18,859 nt of DNA from Euperipatoides rowelli (taxonomy: Eukaryota > Onychophora > Udeonychophora > Euonychophora > Peripatopsidae): the NCBI GenBank assembly GCA_003024985.2, contig PXIH01S0015966.1; one strand, 5' to 3'. Positions 11,098-18,728 of the stretch are shown here, in pieces (positions within the stretch are counted from its first letter, which is position 1; each line of letters starts with the position of its first letter). The notes beneath the pieces are model-generated. The model had not been told where the DNA came from. It made no database searches and saw only the letters and a program-made list of their open reading frames with translations. The translations under genes were made by a program, and so were the position numbers.

Positions 11098-11105
11098 CGC
11101 ATAGC

Positions 11106-13620
11106 TAACACTGTTTGCACTATTTTTGTTCCTAGTGGTAATTTGATTTTTTTCATGTAAAAATGATTGATTTAAAAAAAAAAACGATTCTCATTTTTTT
11201 TAAAGGGATATCATTAGGCTATACTGTATATTAAGCTATAGGCATAAAACTCATAAGATGGCACTTGCATAAATTAAGATTGTAGTTCAGATTTTTATAT
11301 TTCTGAAGAGAGTTCTTTGCAAAGTTTGTAATAAAGGTTTGTATATGCCAATAATTCCAGGGTATGTAAAAAAATGTTAGATCAATTTTGTACACCAACT
11401 AACTAAAATTAAATTCTGTACTTAGAAACAGGTTTATTCTAAAGCTGAAATAAGCATTATAATAGAATATTTAGGGACTTATGATTGCTCCCTATGATTT
11501 ACACACTCTGCTTAATAGGTAGGGCTTAGCCTACTATAGAACTGATACTCAATGAAAGCTAAATTATGACTAAAGCTAAGCAATATATAACCTCACTTGG
11601 TTCTAGGAGGTCCAAATCCCATAATAATTAAGCAATTATGGAAGTCTGTATTACAAATTCTAAAAAGAGTCCATTTGATGAGTGAAATGTAAAAATATCA
11701 TGGAAGCCCTTGTTTATATAAAAGGTAAATAAAGATTTCCTGATATACCATACAAAGATAAAATATTCAGAGTAATTCATAGGAACTAGTCATTAAATAG
11801 AATCAAGCAGTCTTAGATGAAAATCTACGTCCCACAAAAAAAAAAAAACTTTAATAAGTGTAAGTTGGGTCAATATAAACATTGATTTCAGACATGAAAC
11901 AGATACGACTCTTGGGAGGTGATTGCTACGACAAAGATCAAACTCTATACGTTTCACAACTTTAGATGACATTTATTAAAAGTAACATAGAGCCTAAAAA
12001 GTTGGCAGTCAACTTTTAAAAAATAAAGAATATGACCCAATCTCTCTAGTTTAAGCTCTATGATCAGAAATAACCATACTTTTTTTTAAAAAAAACTTGG
12101 ATATCCCCTTTACAAGAGTTAGAAAATTCGACTGCATTCTATTCAACTGAAGTTTCTCGGTAATTTCACAGTACAATAGTTTTCAAAACAAACTTTAATA
12201 TTGATTTGCCTTATCCAAAAATCAATATTAGAGAGACACGTTTTTCAAGTTTACTGAAAGTTGGAAATCTGCATAATTTAAAAACATTTTTACTACGGTA
12301 AGAGAATGGACATTGGAGTTATAGCCCATCTTGACAATCAAGGAATGAATATCCAGTTTTAATAATAAATTTTGTGATAGATCAATAAATTATATTACAA
12401 ATAATTCAGTCATTGCTTGTTTAGCCTATGGCCTGTTTTATTTTTTGATCATCAAATAAATTTATTACTTCAACTAACATAAACCATCATGAATAATGAG
12501 TAGGGGGAAAAAATTCCACCAATTATTCAATTTGAATTTTGCCTGTGATCTTGTAAACCACAATAATTTTGGAAATTAACATATCTATTGTTTTAATTCC
12601 CAAAACATTTTCAAAAGGCAAAAATTTAGCTTAATAGCATTCAAAGATTTATCTTAATAGCCAATTTAAGAATCTATCAATATAGTACCGGTACGTTAGT
12701 ATTCTTTGCATTATCACATTTAGTAAATCTTTTTAATAAATTGTAGCTGTTTCATGTACAAGTTACAGCTACTGTATTTTCAATAGAATAGACTGTTATT
12801 TTTGTTTAAAACAAACGGGCATAAACAATTTTCTCATCCAAGCTCTAACATTCTATTGTGTAAAAATCTATTGATAATAGGTAGGCCGAAAGTACCCGTA
12901 ACGTCTACAATTTATAAAAAAAGACATAATAAAAGATGGAACATAGAAATTCAAATAATATTACTGATTAGCTTAACAATATAATGAATCCTTCCAAATA
13001 TGTATCAAAATAGCTAAAAAAAAAAGATTTGAGCAACAATTAAGGAATTGATGTCAGTATCTCTAGCACGGGTACAAAATTACTATCCCATGCTGTCTAC
13101 ATTAAATAAAAAGGGATACCATTTCAACTAAGTGAAAAATTCCAATTTTCCAGTCAGATACCATGTAAATAAGATGCACTACCATCTAACCACAAATATT
13201 GGATTAAGATTATAAATACAGATGGTCATCCCATTAAGTTTCATAATAAAATACTTTCTTTTTGCAGAACTGTGCAAAAATATCAGGTGTAAAACCTTAA
13301 CTTGATTTAATGGCAGCTGCATCGCCTTGCAATTCAGCAAAGTAATGGAATATTTGCCGCTTGTTTGTAAATCGTTGAATTCATAATTTCCCAATTGTTT
13401 TTGCGCTTGAAACCTAAAATAAATTGTGGTAACTGTTTTGTTAAAAAATATATAAAATTAAAATTCCCCAACACAGATCTGTTGCTGCATAATACGATAG
13501 TATAAACCAAATGAACAATATGCACAATAACCTACTAACCTTTTTTTTTTAAGCAATGTAGATTCAGAAAAATTATTTAAAAATATAGTATTAAACGCAA
13601 GATGTATGAAATCTTGCACG
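11106..13620. other. non-coding stretch downstream of the receptor gene; nothing identified apart from a hairpin
   Basis: Open frames here are short, biased to AT-rich codons and carry no recognisable motif. The receptor 3' UTR could extend into the right end of this region if the proposed ATTAAA signal at 13634 is not used; the next gene-strand AATAAA is at about 12461-12466. The only structure noted is the perfect hairpin at 12196-12230. Confidence 0.55.
12196..12230. other. perfect 12-bp inverted repeat with 11-nt loop
   Basis: TAATATTGATTT (12196-12207) and AAATCAATATTA (12219-12230) are exact reverse complements. No flanking duplication or coding sequence explains it. It could be a very short transposon remnant or chance in AT-rich DNA. 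Confidence 0.6.
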
Positions 13621-13633
13621 CTATCCTGAAACT

Positions 13634-13639
13634 TTTAAT
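13634..13639 (-). promoter_or_regulatory. possible polyadenylation signal (ATTAAA) for the receptor gene
   Basis: ATTAAA on the gene strand lies about 350 bases past the stop codon. I see no AATAAA on that strand between the stop and about 12,470, so this common variant is the nearest candidate. In DNA this AT-rich, such hexamers occur by chance, so the call is weak. Confidence 0.25.
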
Positions 13640-13985
13640 CAAATAGCAAAACTATACCTCCAAATCTGGACCTCTGGCAACCCTATTTGAAATCTATCTT
13701 TCAACACTATTTGGGGATAAGTAGTTTATAGTCTTGAATTCCTAGAGCCTTGTATTCAAACAGCATCCTGAGTAGAATTTTTCTACCTAGTAAGGAAGGT
13801 GACATTTCTGCTATATCTGAACATTCCAAAAGTTCTTAACTGGATAGTCCAGATAACAAAGAAATAGTCAGTTGAGCATAATGTACAGTATTTGTTTATA
13901 CTGTGTGTAAACGTTTCAAGTTCTCCAGTACGGATACAGTAACTAATTGCTGACAGGTTAGCCAAACATTCGATTCAAAAATATA

Positions 13986-16900
13986 CTAAGCTGTGGAAGA
14001 GTTTTGCATATAACCCAAATTATTCACTGCATTATCCAATTTGTCTTTTAATATACACACTTTTGAATAATTTTCCGGAATGCTATTTTTCCGGTTCATA
14101 AAAATAACCGACGGAACATATGGGCATTTACTTATATCCTTTTCAAAGGAATGTATATCAGAAGAAATACTTGGAGAAATATCTTCAAAGGGTGATTTAC
14201 TCAAATCATCAGAACCTTGAATGATGAATTTTGAGTAAGGAGATACTTCCGGTCCACTTTTATTTAATGGTAGTGAATACCCTTCGATTTCTGAAAAGGT
14301 TGTATCTTCAGCAATTGTCTTAGCGGAGGGCAGATCACTATCAATAATATAAGAATTCACTGTGAGCAAATCATTTTCTGGTTCCTCAGGTCCAGATATT
14401 TGAACATATGTATCAAGTGGTTTAGACTGCCAAAGTGGTATATTAGTAGTTTCTATTTCAGTAATATCGGACTCATTGGAAGATATTTTGCAATAAGGAT
14501 CCAAAGGTTTTTCATTTTCATTTTCAACATTTGGAATATCATGTTTCACGTTATCTATATCATAGATAGGAATCTGAGCAAATTTTGAATAAGAATTCTG
14601 TAAAGATGCAGGTAAATATTTTGCAAATGATGACTTCAGAGTATCTAAAGGCACATAACATTGCGTTACATTTGGTTTCTCATAATAAGGCCCCAATTTT
14701 GGATAGGAATGAGATTTATGACTTGAATTTAATTCCTCGGCAACTTGAAAATTAGTGGTTGTAGAATATCCGGGATTTAATTTGATCGAAGAATAAATGC
14801 CTTCATTAGCATTAAAAAAAACTGATGGTAACGATTCAGGTTTATAAATAGGGCTTTTTTGCACTAAACCAAAATCTTTAGAAAAACGGGATGTAAAGAG
14901 GATATCATTCTTTGGGATATAAGACTGCATAACAAATTTATCAGGAGTAGATGTTTTTGTCTGTGAGGATTCAAATGCATCTTTAGCCCTTTCGTTAGCA
15001 ACCGTACCAGAATCTGAAGAAACATTGGTACAGTGTGAGGTAGATGAAGAGATGCTATTCTGATCTCCACTTCCAATACCACTGCTAGTTGTGCTCAAAC
15101 TGCTGATTTGACGACCAAACTCGTCAGTAGTTGGCATTTGGTCTAACAGAAGAGATTCAGAGTCAGATTTCAGCTTTCCTCCCAAAAATCTTTCCGAATC
15201 CATGAAATGGGGCTTGTGTTGCAGATCTTCGTAAATATTGTTCTTTTTTTCAAAGCCATTTTTTTTCCTGGGTGGTTGTTCAAATAAATCGTCAACTTTT
15301 TCCGTAATGCCTTGAGGTAAACTAATTTCAGGAATTCGTAAATGCTCTCGGAGTTTTCTAAAAACTTTGCAACCAAACAAGCTGAAAACAAGTGCTACCA
15401 AGGAAAACGTTCCTGCTACAATACATCCGACAATCAAAATGGTCTTATCTGGATATCCAGATTTGCATAGCCTGACTGATGTTTGATTGCTTGGCTTGCC
15501 TATAAGTTCTGTTTCAGCTAGGTTAATTCTTACTGCTGCAATTTTAAAAGCATATTCATTTTCAACGCCAGAGCAATTTACTTTTTGCTCCAACTGGAGG
15601 GGTTTGGAGAGAGTATGTTTTACCACATGAGTTTTCCTTATGGCATCTTCGGACCATTGCATATATACATAATAGTAGTCAATGGGACCATCAAATGTAT
15701 CCAATATCCAACGCAAGGAAACTTTGTCAGTTTCTTCAACTTTTATAGTAACATTAAGAACATCAGGTGGAACAGTTGCTTCCGTCTTTATAATAATTGT
15801 TGCTGGATCGGAACACATAATGGTACAGTCTTGCATTTTAATTGTTGCTGAATCAGAGCACAATCTGGGACACGCCTTTATTTTTATATGGTACTTTGTA
15901 TTTTCTGTAAGATTAGGCAAGATGCATGATGTACCATTAGATTCTTTATGCATTAACTCTTTTCCAATTTCACTTATTTCTATTCTGTATTTAAGAATGG
16001 CATTGGGTTTGTCTGGTTGTGACCAAGCAATGGTAATGTTGTGGGTACCAACCTCAGTTGAAATATTGAGAGGAGGGCCGCCTGGCCGGCCTTGTTCAGT
16101 CACAACAGCAGCATTTTTGCGTACAATTTTCTTTCCAGTAACGGAGGTACTAAAAAATGTGATGTTATACTCAGTAAATGGTGTTAGATGATACAATGTG
16201 TATTCGGTGATGTTCTTTGCAACAATCTTTTCTAAAACTGTATCATTTTTGCAATTAGATAATGGACAGTATCTAATGATATGGTATTTTATTATGGAAT
16301 TTTGTTTGCAGTTTGCCTGCCACCTAATTAGGATTGTTGATGACGAGAGAGGTTTTAAAGTTACATCCAAATCATTCATATTATCTGTATCAATGGCCTC
16401 ACAATCGGACCAAAATTTCAAGCCACTACTACTTGTCAATGACTGAACTGAAGTGGCCACTTGATAGTGGCTATTTACATCTATGGGAATTTCCCATGAT
16501 GAGCTATCTATATCCGAAATAGTCCAGTTTAAATTTCTCAGGCATGTAGATGAAACTCCTGAACCTTTGCACCAATAAACTGTAATTGTTGTGACATCTG
16601 AATATTTTGGTAATGGGACACAAGAAATATTTAAACGGTCAGGATTTTTCATGCGAAGAAAAAATTCCAGCTCCAAATTCTTCAGAATATTACTTTTGGC
16701 AGGGATGAAAATGGTAGAAAACTTATGAGATGGCCCATGATCGTTGACAGCCCTGATGGTAGCATTGTATTCATCATCACCAATCTCAACCTTAATAATA
16801 GTTTCATTAGTCGATATTGAAATCGCCTTAGAATTGTCAGACTCCAAAAGTAGCGAATAGTATACATTTGGAGAACCATAAGACAATTTGTTTATATCTT

Positions 16901-17984
16901 TCCAATAAATGTGAACCTTCCTTGGAGATTCAATAGAATTCTGGAAAAAAAACATCCCAGGTAAGATAAATGGAGCATCTTGGGGAATATCCGGTAGGGT
17001 GGTAGCATTAACAATGGCAAAGTCACTATAATAACTCGTAATATAGTTCACCTTAGCCCGTACTTTAATACTATAATTTCTATAAGGAATCAAACCAACA
17101 AAAGTAACATGCTTATCAGTTGTATTAACGGCTTTATAGTGCTGCTGTTCATGTTCAGTGTTAACAATTAATATGCAAAAAACTTCATAATACAGGAGTG
17201 AAATATTTTGTGGCGGATTGTGAAATTCAAGATCCCAAGAAACAAATAACGAACTGCTATTTTTCGATATGGCTACCAAATTGGTGGGCGGTTTGGTTTT
17301 AATGTAATATTCTGGTTCAACAGTATCTTCATAAATTATATCACTACTAAGTACATTAAGGGAATTAATAGAAAACTGGTGGGGGTTCAAATAAAGGAAT
17401 ACAGAACCATTAATATAACAAGAACAATGTAAATATTCTTTGTCCTCAGAAGGCAGGCATGTAACACGGCAATCTTTTGACGATTTCTTAGTATTACGAT
17501 AGACTAGCGAGTATGTAGTATTGATGTGACTATCCTTCACTGTCCATGTAATACGAAGATCTTCCAAATTATAGGAAGTTACTGTTACATTTTCTAATTT
17601 AACTTTTCTTCCAACGGTCAAGACGCTACTACAAACAAATAAATTCCCATCTCTATTCCTAATCATACAGAAATAATTGCCGGTGGATTTTAACGTAACA
17701 TTGCTCAAGGACAAAGTATTGTGCGACTGGTTGACTATTGTATAGCTGTCGATTGGATCACGATCATTATTAAAATGCCAAACAATATCAGTAGATGTAA
17801 AGTTCTTGAGCGTTTCATCATTCAAAATACAAGTAAAATTAACATCACCTCCCTCATAAATTATTTTATTCACGGGAATTATATCTCCATAATTGTGTTG
17901 GCCCAAATCAGAAATGCACTGATGAGATACATGAAGCAAAGCAGTTACACACACAATAAGGAAAGCAGTGATGCCTTTCGTCAT
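13986..17984 (-). CDS. gp130/Domeless-like class I cytokine receptor, 1332 aa, single-pass membrane protein
   Basis: Seen: residues 1-22 form a signal peptide. An Ig-like domain spans about 25-124 (Cys52, Trp69, Cys106). A cytokine-binding pair follows at about 125-228 (Cys172, 176, 187, 189) and 229-331, joined by a KPPTNL hinge and ending in YSDFA (319-323), where WSxWS is expected. Five more fibronectin-III-like domains run to about 840, with roughly 26 N-glycosylation sequons. The membrane span is about 848-872, followed by RIPEISLP (883-890, box-1-like), an acidic dileucine DSESLL (941-946), a Ser/Thr-rich stretch (961-994) and about 20 tail tyrosines. Known: gp130 (about 918 aa) and Drosophila Domeless (about 1,280 aa) share the Ig/cytokine-binding/FNIII plan and signal through JAK-STAT; domain 4 (335-430) looks most gp130-like. 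Inferred: a receptor for a helical cytokine. The start is chosen because it is followed directly by the signal peptide and has G at -3. There is no intron across 4 kb. Orthology to a named receptor is unproven. Confidence 0.9.
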   Translation of the reverse strand: MTKGITAFLIVCVTALLHVSHQCISDLGQHNYGDIIPVNKIIYEGGDVNFTCILNDETLKNFTSTDIVWHFNNDRDPIDSYTIVNQSHNTLSLSNVTLKSTGNYFCMIRNRDGNLFVCSSVLTVGRKVKLENVTVTSYNLEDLRITWTVKDSHINTTYSLVYRNTKKSSKDCRVTCLPSEDKEYLHCSCYINGSVFLYLNPHQFSINSLNVLSSDIIYEDTVEPEYYIKTKPPTNLVAISKNSSSLFVSWDLEFHNPPQNISLLYYEVFCILIVNTEHEQQHYKAVNTTDKHVTFVGLIPYRNYSIKVRAKVNYITSYYSDFAIVNATTLPDIPQDAPFILPGMFFFQNSIESPRKVHIYWKDINKLSYGSPNVYYSLLLESDNSKAISISTNETIIKVEIGDDEYNATIRAVNDHGPSHKFSTIFIPAKSNILKNLELEFFLRMKNPDRLNISCVPLPKYSDVTTITVYWCKGSGVSSTCLRNLNWTISDIDSSSWEIPIDVNSHYQVATSVQSLTSSSGLKFWSDCEAIDTDNMNDLDVTLKPLSSSTILIRWQANCKQNSIIKYHIIRYCPLSNCKNDTVLEKIVAKNITEYTLYHLTPFTEYNITFFSTSVTGKKIVRKNAAVVTEQGRPGGPPLNISTEVGTHNITIAWSQPDKPNAILKYRIEISEIGKELMHKESNGTSCILPNLTENTKYHIKIKACPRLCSDSATIKMQDCTIMCSDPATIIIKTEATVPPDVLNVTIKVEETDKVSLRWILDTFDGPIDYYYVYMQWSEDAIRKTHVVKHTLSKPLQLEQKVNCSGVENEYAFKIAAVRINLAETELIGKPSNQTSVRLCKSGYPDKTILIVGCIVAGTFSLVALVFSLFGCKVFRKLREHLRIPEISLPQGITEKVDDLFEQPPRKKNGFEKKNNIYEDLQHKPHFMDSERFLGGKLKSDSESLLLDQMPTTDEFGRQISSLSTTSSGIGSGDQNSISSSTSHCTNVSSDSGTVANERAKDAFESSQTKTSTPDKFVMQSYIPKNDILFTSRFSKDFGLVQKSPIYKPESLPSVFFNANEGIYSSIKLNPGYSTTTNFQVAEELNSSHKSHSYPKLGPYYEKPNVTQCYVPLDTLKSSFAKYLPASLQNSYSKFAQIPIYDIDNVKHDIPNVENENEKPLDPYCKISSNESDITEIETTNIPLWQSKPLDTYVQISGPEEPENDLLTVNSYIIDSDLPSAKTIAEDTTFSEIEGYSLPLNKSGPEVSPYSKFIIQGSDDLSKSPFEDISPSISSDIHSFEKDISKCPYVPSVIFMNRKNSIPENYSKVCILKDKLDNAVNNLGYMQNSSTA
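15369..15443 (-). other. transmembrane segment of the receptor (residues 848-872)
   Basis: Residues 848-872 are an uninterrupted hydrophobic run beginning TILIVGCIVAG, followed by the basic KVFRKLREH stretch. This is the stop-transfer pattern of a type I membrane protein. It separates the glycosylation-rich ectodomain from a tyrosine- and serine-rich cytoplasmic tail of about 460 residues. Confidence 0.9.
15794..15862 (-). repeat. 45-bp in-frame tandem duplication inside a fibronectin-III domain
   Basis: The 24-bp blocks at 15794-15817 and 15839-15862 match at 21 of 24 positions, 45 bp apart. In protein the result is CSDSATI (709-715) followed by CSDPATI (724-730), so 15 residues appear twice at the end of the seventh ectodomain module. 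The last strand of that module is therefore doubled or followed by an extra loop. The frame is preserved, consistent with a functional gene. Confidence 0.8.
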
Positions 17985-17985
17985 A

Positions 17986-18000
17986 TCAATGTATGAACAT
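17986..18000 (-). other. upstream ORF abutting the receptor start (4 codons plus stop)
   Basis: Reading toward the gene, ATG at 18000 gives M-F-I-H-stop. The TGA ends one base before the receptor ATG (17984). If it is transcribed, a ribosome that translates it would stop almost on top of the main start, a classic arrangement for re-initiation or repression. Its presence in the mRNA depends on the unknown transcription start and on splicing. Confidence 0.4.
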
Positions 18001-18025
18001 ATTAAGAGATGATTACAAATAGAGT

Positions 18026-18032
18026 ACTCACC
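18026..18032 (-). other. strong candidate 5' splice donor 42 nt upstream of the receptor ATG
   Basis: On the gene strand the sequence reads CGATCG|GTGAGTAC, a near-consensus donor with the intron beginning at 18031. The only good short-range acceptor I see is TCTCATCAG|TGC, inside the signal-peptide codons (exon would resume at 17918). It is preceded by a pyrimidine-leaning tract. Using it would remove codons 1-22. The donor may be unused, used for a longer event, or regulated. Confidence 0.4.
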
Positions 18033-18063
18033 GATCGGTTAATCAGATGTCTCTCAAAGTCCC

Positions 18064-18093
18064 TTAACTTCTCAACATGATGCTAGTCACCAT
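18064..18093 (-). other. upstream ORF (9 codons plus stop)
   Basis: ATG at 18093 opens M-V-T-S-I-M-L-R-S-stop, out of frame with the receptor and overlapping the next upstream ORF. Its start codon lies in the loop of the stem-loop at 18079-18101. It is a candidate translational control element only if this stretch is in the mature leader. Confidence 0.35.
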
Positions 18094-18101
18094 CTAGCAT
18101 C
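18079..18101 (-). promoter_or_regulatory. perfect 8-bp stem, 7-nt loop in the receptor leader
   Basis: GATGCTAG (18079-18086) and CTAGCATC (18094-18101) are exact reverse complements around the loop at 18087-18093. On the gene strand the loop reads ATGGTGA, so an upstream start codon is displayed in the loop. It sits 95-117 bases upstream of the receptor ATG. A role is inferred from position only. Confidence 0.45.
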
Positions 18102-18130
18102 GGAATAGACCTGCTTCGCTTATCCAACAT
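18083..18130 (-). other. upstream ORF (15 codons plus stop)
   Basis: ATG at 18130 opens a 15-residue peptide, M-L-D-K-R-S-R-S-I-P-M-L-D-G-D, that ends at TAG. It lies about 100-145 bases upstream of the receptor start on the same strand and overlaps the 18064-18093 ORF in another frame. No peptide conservation can be judged here. Confidence 0.35.
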
Positions 18131-18159
18131 CTCAGAACATTGCAGTTATTTATTAGTAG

Positions 18160-18176
18160 TTATAGCTTCGCTATAA
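18160..18176. other. 7-bp perfect hairpin, TTATAGC-TTC-GCTATAA
   Basis: Exact inverted repeat with a 3-base loop, immediately followed by a partial third copy (CTATAGCG). It lies within the proposed leader exon of the receptor gene. Function unknown. Confidence 0.5.
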
Positions 18177-18202
18177 GACTATAGCGTAGATGCTTAATAA
18201 TA

Positions 18203-18508
18203 CTATGTTAACCAAAGAAAATGCACAAGACAAATTTTGACGGAACAATTTAGCATTATTTGGCTTTCATAAAAATACTAAATATTTAATGATAGACATA
18301 AGTGCGAAAACAATCTTGATTCGTAGTAAATACTATAATTTATATCACACTTTTAAGTATAACCACGATTAAATTATCAGTTTGTAAGAGTTGATAATTC
18401 TATTATGATTGGATTGGTCAATAATTTCTTTTAAATCCTCTAATCTGTGGTTATATCTTGAGTTGTTATTGCAATAATTAAACGAAATAAAAATGGTCGT
18501 CAACTTAC
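18203..18508 (-). other. possible leader intron of the receptor gene
   Basis: On the gene strand there is a donor AAT|GTAAGTTG (intron from 18508) and a plausible acceptor TTTCTTTGGTTAACATAG (intron to 18203). Together they would make a 5'-leader intron of 306 bases, with the receptor ORF in the next exon. The donor is good, the acceptor fair, and no branch point was identified. RNA reads are needed to accept it. Confidence 0.3.
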
Positions 18509-18509
18509 A

Positions 18510-18660
18510 TTATCACGAATGACGTCTCCAGTTAAAAGGGGGTCAAATGTTTACGAGAGTGCAGATTGCGACTGCGTTATCCAATTAAATGAACAATAAC
18601 AAAATTCAAGCAAAATTGACATCATGCGGATTCGCGCTTGCGCGAACCAGCATGGAGGAT
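18510..18660 (-). promoter_or_regulatory. candidate promoter region with GCGC palindrome, CRE-like and CCAAT motifs
   Basis: This stretch has more CpG than the rest of the window. It contains TTCGCGCTTGCGCGAA (18631-18646), a perfect 7-bp inverted repeat around TT that resembles an NRF-1 site, TGACGTCT (7 of 8 bases of a CRE, about 18520-18527), and CCAAT on the + strand (about 18581). It lies just upstream of the proposed leader exon. No convincing TATA box with a start-site motif was found. Motif presence alone does not prove promoter activity. Confidence 0.3.
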
Positions 18661-18685
18661 CTTTAGAAATTTCAACTTTTGGGTT

Positions 18686-18728
18686 CATTGTTTTTTATTT
18701 ATTTATTTATTTTATTTATTTATTTTAT
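18686..18728 (+). repeat. (TTTA)n microsatellite
   Basis: TTTATTTATTTATTTTATTT-type runs of a 4-5 bp unit lie near the right edge, followed by more T-runs. Simple sequence only. Confidence 0.9.

Noticed and set aside
13179-13965. three overlapping minus-strand frames just downstream of the receptor stop
   Set aside because: They lie in what should be the 3' UTR, lack motifs and overlap each other in different frames.
15682-16191. 169-codon open frame on the + strand
   Set aside because: It lies entirely antisense to the receptor CDS. Its residues follow from the complementary codons and it has no recognisable domain.
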